The translations under genes and the position numbers were made by a program. Below, piece by piece: positions 16,680 to 26,388 of a DNA stretch of 64,000 nt (the first letter of the stretch is position 1; each line of letters starts with the position of its first letter). Under the pieces are notes generated by a model. That model ran no database searches and had not been told where the DNA came from. It was given only the letters and a program-made list of their open reading frames with translations. The stretch lies in assembly GCA_018262795.1 (NCBI GenBank), contig JADFDM010000001.1, forward strand, positions 141,308 through 205,307, given 5' to 3'. Source of the DNA: Sphingobacteriales bacterium (lineage in GTDB: Bacteria > Bacteroidota > Bacteroidia > Chitinophagales > LD1).

Positions 16680-18266
16680 ATGAAAGTAACTGCGCAGCGA
16701 ATCATTGAATCTATTCCTTTTCGTTTTCGACCGGAGAAGGCAAAGGCCCTGAATACCGTTTTTCATTTTGATATAAGCGGGGAAGAAAATTTACAATACA
16801 CGGTAACTATACAAAAGGAGCAATGCACGCTTCAAAGCAGTTTTATGGGCAATCCTGATTGCCTTCTAAAAACTACCGCTGCGATGTATATTGATCTGGA
16901 AACCGGAAAGGCTAACCCTCAGATGGCTGTGATGACGGGAAAAATTAAAATTAGCAACATTGCCGCCATGATGCAGTTTGCAAAGTGTTTTCGCAAGTTT
17001 GTGGCAGAAGAGAATTATTCTTCCACTCCCACAACCATCTCGGCTAATACGGCAGCAATTAAATCTCTTCCCCGACCTGCAAAACAAGGCCCTTTAGCGG
17101 GCGTAAAAATTATTGATTTTACCCGATTGCTCCCCGGCCCTTTAGCCACCATGTTTTTGGCGGATATGGGGGCAGATGTGATAAAAGTAGAAGACCCCGA
17201 CAACCCCGATTATGTGCGCGATTTTGAACCTCGAGTGAACGGTATGAGTATGTTTTATCTTTCGCTAAACCGAAATAAGCGCAGTCTGGCAGTGAACTAT
17301 CTTTCTGCCGAAGGCAAACAAATAATTTATGACTTAGTAAAAACTGCCGATGTATTGGTGGAGCAATATCGCCCCGGAATTATGAAAGAGATGGGCTTGG
17401 GCTATGAACAACTTTCACCAATCAACCCTCGACTAATTTATGTTTCCGTTACCGGTTATGGGCAACAATCTTCAAAAGCCAAAGCAGCCGGGCACGACTT
17501 GAATTACATAGCCGTAGGAGGGGCCTTGGGCATTACCGGAAATGAACAAGGCCCGGTGATTCCCGGCTTTCAGTTGGCCGACATAGCCGGTGGCGCATAC
17601 ATGGCCATGAACGCGGTAACTGCCGCCTTATACCAACGCGAGAAATCGGGAATGGGGGAATGGGTAGATTTATCTATGACAGATGCCGTACTTCCTTTCA
17701 GTGTGTTGCAATTTGCCGCTTACCAAGGCACGAAGCAAGTGCTCAATCCTCCCGATTTTGAATTGAGTGGTAAACTTCCCAACTACAATGTGTATGCTTG
17801 TGCGGATGGGAAGCACATCGCACTGGGAAGTTTAGAGCCAAAATTTTGGAATTTATTTTGCGCAAAGGCAGGCCGTCAGGATTGGTCGGAACGTTTTCTG
17901 AGTCCATCTGAAAGACTCGCGGTGAAAGAGGAAGTAAAAGCATTTTTTAAAACGAAAACAAGAGAGGAGTGGACCGCGTTTTTTAAAGAAGATGACATCT
18001 GCCTGACTGCCGTTAATCGCTTAGATGAATTAGAACGCGATACTTATTTTTTGGAAAGAAAAATGCTGATCGAAAATGAACACAGCGCTGTTGGGAAATA
18101 CCTCACCATCAATCAACCTTTAAAGTTTAAACAAACGAATTTTGGCAACAATTGGTCGGCTCCTGATTTAGGAGATGATTCGGCAACCATCTTAAAAGAG
18201 TTGAACTACTCCGATGAAACTATTGGCTCCCTCCAAAACAAAGGAGTGGTAAAATTGAAGGCATGA
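16680..18266 (+). CDS. SCP2 domain fused to CaiB/BaiF (AMACR-like) CoA enzyme
   Basis: A 528-residue two-domain protein. Residues 1-108 are a sterol-carrier-protein-2-like lipid-binding domain (VFHFDISGEENLQYTVTI, then AMYIDLETGKANPQMAVMTGKI). After a linker, residues 138-528 are a family III CoA transferase/racemase: PLAGVKIIDFTRLLPGPLA, FYLSLNRNKRSLAV, VLVEQYRPGIMKEMGLGYE. The catalytic pair of alpha-methylacyl-CoA racemase appears to be present: His272 in AGHDLNY and Asp301 in LADIAGGAY, at nearly the spacing of the known His126/Asp156 pair. This favours an acyl-CoA racemase over a transferase. The SCP2 part may deliver lipid acyl-CoA. Its stop overlaps the next start (ATGA). Confidence 0.85.
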   Translation: MKVTAQRIIESIPFRFRPEKAKALNTVFHFDISGEENLQYTVTIQKEQCTLQSSFMGNPDCLLKTTAAMYIDLETGKANPQMAVMTGKIKISNIAAMMQFAKCFRKFVAEENYSSTPTTISANTAAIKSLPRPAKQGPLAGVKIIDFTRLLPGPLATMFLADMGADVIKVEDPDNPDYVRDFEPRVNGMSMFYLSLNRNKRSLAVNYLSAEGKQIIYDLVKTADVLVEQYRPGIMKEMGLGYEQLSPINPRLIYVSVTGYGQQSSKAKAAGHDLNYIAVGGALGITGNEQGPVIPGFQLADIAGGAYMAMNAVTAALYQREKSGMGEWVDLSMTDAVLPFSVLQFAAYQGTKQVLNPPDFELSGKLPNYNVYACADGKHIALGSLEPKFWNLFCAKAGRQDWSERFLSPSERLAVKEEVKAFFKTKTREEWTAFFKEDDICLTAVNRLDELERDTYFLERKMLIENEHSAVGKYLTINQPLKFKQTNFGNNWSAPDLGDDSATILKELNYSDETIGSLQNKGVVKLKA

Positions 18267-20092
18267 AAAAAATAACACGAGCTATTACTTTCTTCATTCT
18301 GATGAGCTGCGTGGCACTCACTTTTGCCAGCGATTTGAATAAAGCCTTCAAATACTTAAACACCGGTGATTATCCGAATGCAGTCAAATACCTGCGAGAA
18401 GTAACTGCCGAAGATCCAGGAAATGCTGCTGCTAATTATGGATTAGCAAAATACTTTTTTGCGAAGGATAACCCCGCACATCACCTGGATTCTGCCAATA
18501 CCTATATCAAGCTGGCGGCTAAAAAAATTCCTTTGAATCCCGATGATAAGGAAACAAAGCGCTTTCTGAATCTGGGAGTACGAGATTACACGATCCAAAC
18601 CCTTCAAAAGGATATTAACTATGATGCTTACTCCAAAGTGGAAAAGGAAAATACCATCGAGTCGTATCAGTATTTCCTGGATAATTTTTCCGAAAAGGGG
18701 TTGCTGAACCAAGCCACGAATGCTCGAAACCAATTAGCTTACATCAAAGCGCGCGCGCAAAACGATCCCAAAGCACTCGATGAATTTGTGAAGAAATACC
18801 CCGATGCCGATCAAGTGAAAGAAGCAAAGGAATTATATGAGAAACTGCTGTACCGGCAAACTACTTCCGATCAAACCTATCAGTCGTATAAGAAATACAT
18901 GGACAGCTATCCGCAAGGCGAATATGTGAAGGAGGCCCGAAAGAATTATGAGGAGAAGTTGTTGCAGTATTATAACAACCGCCATGATTTAAATGGATAT
19001 GTAGAGTTTGAGAAAAAATATAAAGACCACCCCGCCTATCGCAGTATTCAAGACAGTATTTTTTCGATTGCCACGGCTCCTCAAACGGTAGCAGCATTTG
19101 AAAACTTTGTAAAAAACTATAGTGATAACCCACACATCGCAGAAGCATGGCAACAACTTTATCAATTATACACAGCCGATGCTACCGAAGAGGTTTACCG
19201 GAAATTTTCAGATGCCTACCCTCAGTTTCCCGACAAGAATAAAATAGACTCGGCCATAGAATTGGCCAAACGCGATCTGAAACCCTTTCAACAAGGCGAC
19301 AAATGGGGATATGCTTATCAGCCCACCAAAGACTCCTTAGTGATTTTTATTCCGGGCGAATACGAAGAAGCCTTCGATTTTAATTGTGGGCTGGCAGCCG
19401 TGCGCATTAAACCATGTAATGAGAAATGCACTTATTTCTACATCAACAAAAACGACAAACGCGCCATTGATGCCGACTATAATTTTGCCGGTGATTTTCA
19501 TGCTGGATATGCCGTGGTAGGTATTGGAAATTGTGAGGAAGAAGAAGCTTGCCGATACGGTATTATTGATATTCGCGGGCAATACGTGGTTCCTCCCATT
19601 TATGATATACTGGACGATCAAACGGAAGGTCTTTATCTGGCATCACAACACGATAAATTTGGATTCATTAATAAGCGGGGCGATAAAGTGATTTCCTTTA
19701 AATATTCCGATGCTTTGCCTTTTAGCCAGGGAGCCGCTGCGGTGGCGATAGACGATAATTGGTTTTTTATTGATAACGAAGGGCGGCAGTTGTTCATCAA
19801 CCGCTTTCACAATGTTTCTTCCTTTAGCGATAGCCTTTGTGCCGTTACTTTAGACGGAGATAACTGGGGGTATATTGATTTGGCCGGAAACTTTGTGATA
19901 GACCCGCAGTATGACAATGCCGAAGATTTTGAAAATGGATTTGCTGTTATTTCCAAAAAAGAAAAGGACCCGAAGAATAAAGGACTTCTTATCAGCCAAC
20001 GATATAAAATTGACAAAACAGGGAAGGTGATTGAAAAACTGACGGCTCCTAAGTCGGCAAAAACTGCTAAGAAGAGAAAGGGCAGAAAGTAG
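18263..20092 (+). CDS. TPR and WG-repeat exported protein
   Basis: A 609-residue protein with signal peptide ITFFILMSCVALTFAS. Residues about 25-110 are TPR-like (AFKYLNTGDYPNAVKYLREV, AANYGLAKYFFAKDNPAHHLDSANTY). Residues about 120-335 are helical repeats with a recurring aromatic pattern (SYQYFLDNFSE, YKKYMDSYPQGEYVKEA, FEKKYKDHPAYRSI). The C-terminal half has WG repeats: KWGYAYQ, FYINKNDKRAID, YGIIDIRGQYVVPPIYD, FGFINKRGDKVISFKY, WGYIDLAGNFVIDPQYD. The last 30 residues are basic. It overlaps the upstream CoA enzyme by 4 bp (translational coupling). A scaffold or binding role is likely; function unknown. Confidence 0.8.
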   Translation: MKKITRAITFFILMSCVALTFASDLNKAFKYLNTGDYPNAVKYLREVTAEDPGNAAANYGLAKYFFAKDNPAHHLDSANTYIKLAAKKIPLNPDDKETKRFLNLGVRDYTIQTLQKDINYDAYSKVEKENTIESYQYFLDNFSEKGLLNQATNARNQLAYIKARAQNDPKALDEFVKKYPDADQVKEAKELYEKLLYRQTTSDQTYQSYKKYMDSYPQGEYVKEARKNYEEKLLQYYNNRHDLNGYVEFEKKYKDHPAYRSIQDSIFSIATAPQTVAAFENFVKNYSDNPHIAEAWQQLYQLYTADATEEVYRKFSDAYPQFPDKNKIDSAIELAKRDLKPFQQGDKWGYAYQPTKDSLVIFIPGEYEEAFDFNCGLAAVRIKPCNEKCTYFYINKNDKRAIDADYNFAGDFHAGYAVVGIGNCEEEEACRYGIIDIRGQYVVPPIYDILDDQTEGLYLASQHDKFGFINKRGDKVISFKYSDALPFSQGAAAVAIDDNWFFIDNEGRQLFINRFHNVSSFSDSLCAVTLDGDNWGYIDLAGNFVIDPQYDNAEDFENGFAVISKKEKDPKNKGLLISQRYKIDKTGKVIEKLTAPKSAKTAKKRKGRK

Positions 20093-20276
20093 GGATAAGC
20101 ACCCCATTTTTAGGATAGGTTTTTTAGACTTCTTCGGGTTCACTGAATGTGAAATTTCATTATTTACAGCAAGACGATTATTAGAACCACTGTTGTCCCA
20201 AATACAAAGCGCGCAGCTCTCCCTGTTGATATTCAAAAAGCGAGATTTAGTAATTTTCTTATCAATTTGCGCAACC

Positions 20277-20894
20277 GTGAAAAATGCACCACATACCAAT
20301 CTCTACCCCGTGATGGAACATTTCTATACCATCCAGGGCGAAGGGTTTCATCAAGGTCGTTCCGCCTACTTTGTGCGCCTCGGTGGCTGCGAGGTGGGTT
20401 GCCCGTGGTGCGATGTGAAAGATAGTTGGCCGGCCGATAAGCACCCGCAGTTGTGCACCGAAGAAATTGTGAACGCAGTTGTGGCCACCCCAACCGAGCT
20501 ATGTGTGATTACCGGTGGCGAGCCGCTCATGCAAGACCTGACCGAACTCACACAGGCATTACAGCTAAAAAATATCCGCACTCATCTGGAAACATCGGGA
20601 GCCTATCCCTTGTCGGGAACCTGGGACTGGATTTGCCTTTCGCCTAAGCGATTTAAACTCCCCTTACAAGAATGTTTAAATGCGGCACAAGAATTGAAAG
20701 TAGTGATAGCGCATCGCAACGATTTTCGTTTTGCCGAAGAATATGCCGAGAAGGGGAACGGCCACAGTTTCTTATATATGCAACCCGAATGGAGCAAAGA
20801 AGCCGAGCTGCTGCCTTTGATGATTGACTATGTAAAGCAACATCCGCGCTGGCGCATTTCCTTGCAGATTCACAAATACATGAACATCCCCTGA
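20277..20894 (+). CDS. queE: 7-carboxy-7-deazaguanine synthase (radical SAM)
   Basis: QueE makes 7-carboxy-7-deazaguanine on the path to queuosine in tRNA. A 205-residue protein starting at GTG 20277 carries MEHFYTIQGEGFHQGRSAYFVRLGGCEVGC with the radical-SAM cluster motif CEVGCPWC (CxxxCxxC), then VVATPTELCVITGGEPL and DWICLSPKRFKLP. The frame is open upstream to 20193, but a near-consensus promoter element (TCAATTTG, 20262-20269) sits 8 bp before this GTG, so the shorter form is preferred; an ATG at 20313 is a second option. It overlaps the next gene in an ATGA arrangement. queC, queD and queF are not in the window. Confidence 0.9.
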   Translation: MKNAPHTNLYPVMEHFYTIQGEGFHQGRSAYFVRLGGCEVGCPWCDVKDSWPADKHPQLCTEEIVNAVVATPTELCVITGGEPLMQDLTELTQALQLKNIRTHLETSGAYPLSGTWDWICLSPKRFKLPLQECLNAAQELKVVIAHRNDFRFAEEYAEKGNGHSFLYMQPEWSKEAELLPLMIDYVKQHPRWRISLQIHKYMNIP

Positions 20895-22837
20895 TGATTA
20901 TAAAACACAAAACCATCCGCATGAGTAAAATCTTTGTCCTCTTTCTTTTCATCGTCCCGGTATTCTCTTTTGCGCAAATCATTACTAAGGACAATGTCAA
21001 AGGCGCGGCTAAAGATGACTACGAAAGAGCGGATAACCATTTTGCTTTTGGACATCTGCTCACTGCCGATTCGCTTTTGCACTTGGCTGTAAAAGAGAAA
21101 GACAATTTTATTGATGCGTGGATATTGATTGGACAGATAAATCTGCAATACCTCCGCAATTATGAAGAGGCGACCAAAGCCTATGAGAAAGTGAAACTGC
21201 TCAAAAGCGATTATCTAAACAATATTGATTTTCAACTCGGCCTTTGCTACATGAACCAAGGCAATTACGAAACGGCTCGGGCGCACCTGCAACCTTTTCT
21301 AAAGCAGAATAAGATTATTGCACAAGAAAGAATGCTGGCCGAAAAGATGTTGAAGGATTGCGACTTTGCTACCGATGCGATGAAGCACCCCGAAGCTATT
21401 AAACCCACGAACTTAGGGCGTGGAGTCAATACGCCCGATGATGAAAGCATGCCCTCGCTCACCGCTGACGGCAAGTATCTGTACTTTACCCGCCATACCG
21501 GCACCGGCATGTATCAGGATGAAAATATTTTTGTGTCTATCCACACCGGTACGGGTTTTAGCCGAGCCAACAGCATCGGCAATACCATTAACACCGAAAA
21601 CTACAATGAAGGCGCGCAGAGTATTGCCCCGAGTGGTAAGTATCTGTTCTTTACTTCCACCGACCGCCCCGATGGCGTGGGTAGAGCCGATATATATATG
21701 AGCCGAAAAACGGGCGATTTATGGGAACGCCCCAATAATATAGGCGGCCCCGTAAACACTCCCGGCTGGGATGCGCAACCCTGCATCAGTGCCGATGGCC
21801 GCACACTTTATTTCGCCTCAGTAAGAGCCGATGGGAGGGGAGGAAGTGATTTATGGTTGAGCCACCTGAGCGAAACGGGCACTTGGGGCAAGCCGGAAAA
21901 CATGGGCGAAACCCTCAATACGCAGTACGATGAAATGCGCCCCTTTCTTCACCCCGATGGCAACACGCTTTACTTTTCGTCAAACGGGCATCCGGGCATG
22001 GGCGGCTACGATATTTATATGAGTAGAAAACAACCCGATGGCACTTGGGGGCAGCCCGTGGATTTGGGCTATCCCATCAACACCCCCGGTGATGAAATTG
22101 GAATACATGTAACTACCGATGGCAGCACCGCCTACTATGCCAGCGAGCAGAAGGATACTTACGGTCAAATGGACATCTACAGTTTTGAGATGCCCGCAAA
22201 ACTGCGCCCCGGCTTTACCTCTTACATCAAAGGATTGGTGTACGATAATGAGAGTCGCGACCCCCTCTACGCCTTTGTGCAGATTTACGACTTGCAAACC
22301 GGAGATTTATTCTCTACCCTCTCTACCGACCGCGTAAACGGGCAGTTCCTCTCCACCCTCCCTGCCGGAAAAGATTATGCCGTGGAGGTGATGAAGGACG
22401 GCTATTTGTTTTATTCTCAAAACATTTCTCTTAGCGGAATGACCGAAGCCAAGCCCTTTGAAATAAACATCCCCCTCAACCGAATTAAGGTAGGGCAAAA
22501 GGTGGTGCTCAACAATATCTTTTTCCAGACCGATAAGTTTGAACTGATGCCCCAATCAAAGACTGAATTGGAGGTGGTGCTAAAAATGATGGAGAAAAAC
22601 CCTTCCCTCAAAATTGAGATTGGCGGCCACACCGATAACACCGGAACTGAACAGAAGAACAAAGAACTTTCAGAAGAGCGCGCTAAAAGCGTGTTCGACT
22701 ATCTGATAGCAAAAGGAGCCGATGCCAACCGGATTACTTATAAAGGCTACTCTTCTTCACAACCGGTAGCCGGCAACAATACCCCCGAAGGCAAAGCCCT
22801 GAACAGACGCACCGAGTTTGTAGTAACAGGAATTTAA
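20894..22837 (+). CDS. PorE-like TPR/PD40/OmpA outer-membrane protein
   Basis: A 647-residue protein with signal peptide IFVLFLFIVPVFSFA. Domain order: TPR-like repeats (about 35-140), PD40/WD40-like propeller repeats with the LTADGKYLYF, IAPSGKYLFF, ISADGRTLYF, LHPDGNTLYF series (about 185-430), a carboxypeptidase-regulatory-like domain (about 440-530), and an OmpA peptidoglycan-binding domain with IEIGGHTDNTG and LSEERAKSVFDYL (about 545-647). This order matches PorE of the type IX secretion machinery, but many Bacteroidota paralogues share it, and this one lacks a lipobox. The start overlaps the queE stop; Met at 20921 is an alternative. Confidence 0.85.
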   Translation: MIIKHKTIRMSKIFVLFLFIVPVFSFAQIITKDNVKGAAKDDYERADNHFAFGHLLTADSLLHLAVKEKDNFIDAWILIGQINLQYLRNYEEATKAYEKVKLLKSDYLNNIDFQLGLCYMNQGNYETARAHLQPFLKQNKIIAQERMLAEKMLKDCDFATDAMKHPEAIKPTNLGRGVNTPDDESMPSLTADGKYLYFTRHTGTGMYQDENIFVSIHTGTGFSRANSIGNTINTENYNEGAQSIAPSGKYLFFTSTDRPDGVGRADIYMSRKTGDLWERPNNIGGPVNTPGWDAQPCISADGRTLYFASVRADGRGGSDLWLSHLSETGTWGKPENMGETLNTQYDEMRPFLHPDGNTLYFSSNGHPGMGGYDIYMSRKQPDGTWGQPVDLGYPINTPGDEIGIHVTTDGSTAYYASEQKDTYGQMDIYSFEMPAKLRPGFTSYIKGLVYDNESRDPLYAFVQIYDLQTGDLFSTLSTDRVNGQFLSTLPAGKDYAVEVMKDGYLFYSQNISLSGMTEAKPFEINIPLNRIKVGQKVVLNNIFFQTDKFELMPQSKTELEVVLKMMEKNPSLKIEIGGHTDNTGTEQKNKELSEERAKSVFDYLIAKGADANRITYKGYSSSQPVAGNNTPEGKALNRRTEFVVTGI

Positions 22838-23046
22838 TGAAGGAATGATGAATCGTGTAATGGCTATACACAACTCCCTCATCATTTTACATTTTCCACT
22901 TGTCTATGGTCTCTAAATTTTGGACAGAGGCTTTCCCTGAATCTATTTTCAGCGAACACTTGCAAATGCGGACAGGAAATTCCATATTTGCGCTCCTTTT
23001 TTAAAAGAAACATTTATTCATCCAACCCTAAAATTGATTTTTAGAC

Positions 23047-23646
23047 ATGGCAGTAAAAATTAGACTTCAAAGACACGGTAGAGGCAAACGCCCTTTTTAC
23101 CAAATTGTAGCAGCCGATAGCCGCGCACCGCGCGATGGTCGTAACATCGAAAGATTAGGCGATTACAACCCACTCACACTTCCCGCAACCATTAACATTG
23201 ATGTGGACAAGACCGTTAGCTGGTTAGAGAAAGGAGCCGACTATACCGACACCGTGAAGGCCATTCTGAAATACAAAGGAATCCTTTACAAAAAACATTT
23301 GCTTCGCGGACTTCGCAAAGGGGCTTTAACTCCTGAACAAGTAGAAGAGAAGTTTCAACTGTGGCAAGAAGAGCACAAGAACAAAGTGTTGGATCATCAG
23401 AAGAAGCACCACAAAGATAAATCAGAACTCAGCGCGAAGTTGATTGAGCAGGAGCAGAAGAAAGCTGCGGATAGAGATGCAAAACGTCAAGCTGCTTTAG
23501 CTGCCGCAGCAGAAGCCAACAAACCTGCTGAAGAAGTAACAGAAGTACCGGCTGAAAACACGGAAATCGCTGCTCCAACTCAAGAGGAAGGAACCGTGAA
23601 TACGGATACAGCCGCAGAAAGCACTGATACCCCGACAGAAAACTAA
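23047..23646 (+). CDS. rpsP: 30S ribosomal protein S16 with long C-terminal extension
   Basis: Residues 1-80 are canonical S16 ([42 protein letters not shown]). The protein runs to 199 residues, more than twice the usual 80-90, through a coiled, K/E/A-rich tail and an acidic Thr/Glu-rich end. Long S16 tails are typical of Bacteroidota. A near-match -7 element (CATATTTG) lies at 22983. It is first in the conserved rpsP-rimM-trmD-rplS cluster, 14 bp before rimM. Confidence 0.95.
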   Translation: MAVKIRLQRHGRGKRPFYQIVAADSRAPRDGRNIERLGDYNPLTLPATINIDVDKTVSWLEKGADYTDTVKAILKYKGILYKKHLLRGLRKGALTPEQVEEKFQLWQEEHKNKVLDHQKKHHKDKSELSAKLIEQEQKKAADRDAKRQAALAAAAEANKPAEEVTEVPAENTEIAAPTQEEGTVNTDTAAESTDTPTEN

Positions 23647-23660
23647 TTCACTTTCGCTGT

Positions 23661-24182
23661 ATGCAAAGCGAAGAATATATACCGGTTGGAAAACTGGGAA
23701 AGCCTCACGGAGTAAGTGGGGCTTTTCGTTTTTATTTATCGCGAGTTCTGAAGAACAAAACCAAATTTCCTCCTCATTTTTTGATAGCGGAAAAAGGAGG
23801 CATGTTGCCATTTTTTGTGTCTTCTTTTGAACTGATAAAATTGGACGAAGCACTTTTGAAATTTGAAGATATCACCAGTCCTGAGCAAGCCAGAGCTTAC
23901 AACGGTAAAGAACTTTACTTGACCCAAAAGAACATCCATCTTTATTTTGAAAGAATTTCTGAAGACATTGATTATCTCATAGGGTATATGTTGATGGACG
24001 AACAGAAAGGTAAAGTAGGAGAAATCTCTGAATTGCTGGAAAGCCCTGCTCAGATTTTGGCTATCGTGCAAGGAGAAACGCAGGAATTTACCATACCTTT
24101 GGCAGAGGATTGGATAGTGGAAATAGAGGAGAAACGGAAAGTGCTCAGAATGGATTTGCCCGAAGGACTTTTAGATATTTAA
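23661..24182 (+). CDS. rimM: 16S rRNA processing protein RimM
   Basis: A 173-residue ribosome maturation factor that binds S19 and assists 30S head assembly. The N-terminal RimM domain starts [18 protein letters not shown]; the C-terminal PRC-barrel carries [18 protein letters not shown] and ends [23 protein letters not shown] with a LPEGLLDI tail, all family marks. It sits 14 bp after rpsP and 2 bp before trmD, the classical arrangement. Confidence 0.95.
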   Translation: MQSEEYIPVGKLGKPHGVSGAFRFYLSRVLKNKTKFPPHFLIAEKGGMLPFFVSSFELIKLDEALLKFEDITSPEQARAYNGKELYLTQKNIHLYFERISEDIDYLIGYMLMDEQKGKVGEISELLESPAQILAIVQGETQEFTIPLAEDWIVEIEEKRKVLRMDLPEGLLDI

Positions 24183-24184
24183 GC

Positions 24185-24865
24185 ATGCGAATAGATATTA
24201 TCACCGTTTTGCCTGAGTTGCTGGAAAGTCCTTTCCAACATTCCATAATAAAGCGCGCTCAACAAAAAGGCTTGCTGGAGGTGAATCTGATTTCGCTCCG
24301 CGATTTTGCGGTGAACAAATACGGAACTATTGACGATTATCAATACGGTGGCGGAGCCGGCATGGTGATGATGTGCGAACCCATTGCCAACTGTATTGAT
24401 AAGTTAGAAGGGGAAAGAGATTATGATGAAGTGATTTATATGACTCCTGACGGCAGCCCAATGAATCAACAGATGATGAACAGCCTTTCGCTGCGGAGTA
24501 ATTTTATTATTCTTTGCGGGCATTACAAGGGTATTGATGAGCGTATTCGGGAGTTGTATATCACAAAGGAAATTTCCATTGGCGATTATGTGTTGAGTGG
24601 GGGAGAATTGGCTGCGGCAGTTTTTGTGGATGCTATCGGGAGATTATTGCCCGGAGTGCTAAACGATGAAACTTCTGCCTTGTCCGACTCTTTTCAAGAT
24701 AACTTACTATCGCCACCGGTATATACTCGTCCTGAAAATTTCAGAGGGCTGAACGTGCCGGAGATATTACTTTCGGGCCACGAAGCTAAAATACAGGAGT
24801 GGCGGCATACCCAGGCTTTGGAGCGAACTCAGTGCAGAAGACCCGATCTTTTAGAGGAGGAATAG
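24185..24865 (+). CDS. trmD: tRNA (guanine-37-N1)-methyltransferase
   Basis: TrmD makes m1G37 and prevents +1 frameshifting. A 226-residue SPOUT enzyme beginning [21 protein letters not shown] (the usual start), with the trefoil-knot motifs [36 protein letters not shown] and [13 protein letters not shown], and the C-terminal [13 protein letters not shown]. The ATG at 24185 follows the rimM stop by 2 bp; the frame is open upstream inside rimM but that extension is not family sequence. Confidence 0.96.
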   Translation: MRIDIITVLPELLESPFQHSIIKRAQQKGLLEVNLISLRDFAVNKYGTIDDYQYGGGAGMVMMCEPIANCIDKLEGERDYDEVIYMTPDGSPMNQQMMNSLSLRSNFIILCGHYKGIDERIRELYITKEISIGDYVLSGGELAAAVFVDAIGRLLPGVLNDETSALSDSFQDNLLSPPVYTRPENFRGLNVPEILLSGHEAKIQEWRHTQALERTQCRRPDLLEEE

Positions 24866-24949
24866 TCTGCTAATTGCGACAGCTAACTATGAAGTCTCAT
24901 AACCTAATGAAAACAAAGACAGAAATCTTCCTTTTTGTTTGAAACTTTT

Positions 24950-24957
24950 TACCTTTG
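24950..24957 (+). promoter_or_regulatory. TAnnTTTG -7 promoter element of rplS
   Basis: TACCTTTG is an exact -7 match 36 bp before the rplS ATG at 24993. It means rplS can be expressed separately from rpsP-rimM-trmD, and it excludes an in-frame start at 24939. Confidence 0.65.
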
Positions 24958-24992
24958 CGAGCCTTTTTAGAAAAAACATAAACGAAATAATC

Positions 24993-25361
24993 ATGAATCC
25001 GAAATTGAAAGCCGTAGAAGACGCGATGTATCCAGAAAACAAACATCCGGAATTCGGCCCCGGTGATAACATCACGGTATCCTACAAAATTACAGAAGGA
25101 AATAAAGAGCGTATCCAGGAGTTTCGTGGAGATGTGATTCAAGTTCGCGGAAGTGGAGCGACCAAATGCTTCACGGTTCGTAAAATATCGAATGGTGTAG
25201 GAGTAGAAAGGGTGTTCCCCCTATCTTCCCCTTTTGTGGACGGTATAGCAGTGAATAAAGTGGGCCGCGTTCGCAGAGCAAAACTGTTCTATCAGCGCAA
25301 CAGAAAAGGGAAAGCTTCCCGTATTCAGGAAAAGCGCCAATTGGAAACTGCCGCTTCTTAA
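24993..25361 (+). CDS. rplS: 50S ribosomal protein L19
   Basis: A 122-residue L19: FGPGDNITVSYKITEGNKER near the N-terminus, then the core IQEFRGDVIQVRGSG, FTVRKISNGVGVERVFPL and the basic C-terminus VRRAKLFYQRNRKGKASRI. The start at 24993 gives the standard length and lies after the gene's own promoter. A 127-bp gap separates it from trmD, and a strong terminator follows. Confidence 0.97.
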   Translation: MNPKLKAVEDAMYPENKHPEFGPGDNITVSYKITEGNKERIQEFRGDVIQVRGSGATKCFTVRKISNGVGVERVFPLSSPFVDGIAVNKVGRVRRAKLFYQRNRKGKASRIQEKRQLETAAS

Positions 25362-25380
25362 TAAGATTTACTATCGAAAT

Positions 25381-25415
25381 AAAAACAAAACCCCGCATTG
25401 CGGGGTTTTGTTTTT
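25381..25415 (+). terminator. Strong Rho-independent terminator after rplS
   Basis: A stem of about 16 bp (AAAAACAAAACCCCGC / GCGGGGTTTTGTTTTT) with a very short loop, 20 bp after rplS. Its symmetry could stop transcription from either side. Confidence 0.9.
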
Positions 25416-25429
25416 AAAGTAGTTCACTT

Positions 25430-26359
25430 ATGCTAACTCCCGTTACCCCTTCACCGGTTCAGCAACTGCGCGACCCGCTTTTTGACGAAAAAGAAATAAC
25501 CGTTTATATAAAGCGCGATGACCTGATTCACCCGCACGTACAGGGAAATAAATGGCGAAAGCTGAAATACAATTTATTCGAAGCTCGCTTAAACGGGGTG
25601 AATACACTGCTCACCTTTGGCGGCCCTTACTCTAATCATATTTACTCCACTGCCGCAGCCGCGAAGATGTTCCACTTTAGAAGCATAGGAATTATTAGGG
25701 GGGATGAGCCAACCAACAAAAGTCCAACACTAAAATTTGCCGCCTCGCAGGGAATGGAACTGTACTACATGGATAAAGAAAGTTATCGGGAAAGGGAAGA
25801 TCTGATGAATATAGAGAGCCTAAGAGTGCAGATTGGCGATTTCTACCACATCCCCGAAGGAGGGACTAACCTGCTTGCATTAGAAGGAGTAGGGGAAATA
25901 ATTGGTGAAATAGACTTTCCGTTTGATTACTTGACTACCGCTATTGGCACGGGAGGAACACTTGCCGGATTAACAGCCGGGTTACAAGGCGAAAAGAAGA
26001 TAATTGGTTTTTCTTCTCTGAAAGGCGAAGATACTCTTACGGCAAAAGTGAATGACTTGGTTTTTGCTTATACGGGAAAGAATTTTCAAAACTTCAACAT
26101 CAACTTTGATTACCACTTTGGAGGTTATGCTAAAGTCAAACCGGAGTTGGTAGAGTTTATCATTTCCTTTAGGGAGAAGCACGACATCAAACTCGAACCG
26201 GTTTATACCGGCAAGATGATGTATGGTCTGTATGACCTCATTAAACAAGATTACTTCCCAAAGAGAGCCGTCATTTTAGCACTACACACCGGAGGGCTAC
26301 AAGGGCTTTGTGGTTTTGAAAACTATTTTCCCGGATGGTCGGCAGAGTTTTTCTCTTGA
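25430..26359 (+). CDS. D-cysteine desulfhydrase / ACC deaminase family PLP enzyme
   Basis: A 309-residue fold-type II PLP enzyme. The PLP lysine lies in VQGNKWRKLKYNL near residue 40 (with VYIKRDDLIHP before it), the phosphate-cup glycines in TAIGTGGTLAGL, and TFGGPYSNHIYSTAAAA is the substrate loop. Family members break D-cysteine to pyruvate, H2S and ammonia or deaminate 1-aminocyclopropane-1-carboxylate. Without the deciding active-site comparison the substrate is left open; D-cysteine desulfhydrase is the commoner activity. It converges on purB. Confidence 0.85.
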   Translation: MLTPVTPSPVQQLRDPLFDEKEITVYIKRDDLIHPHVQGNKWRKLKYNLFEARLNGVNTLLTFGGPYSNHIYSTAAAAKMFHFRSIGIIRGDEPTNKSPTLKFAASQGMELYYMDKESYREREDLMNIESLRVQIGDFYHIPEGGTNLLALEGVGEIIGEIDFPFDYLTTAIGTGGTLAGLTAGLQGEKKIIGFSSLKGEDTLTAKVNDLVFAYTGKNFQNFNINFDYHFGGYAKVKPELVEFIISFREKHDIKLEPVYTGKMMYGLYDLIKQDYFPKRAVILALHTGGLQGLCGFENYFPGWSAEFFS

Positions 26360-26388
26360 CAATTATCTTCCCTAAAAACATCTGCCGG

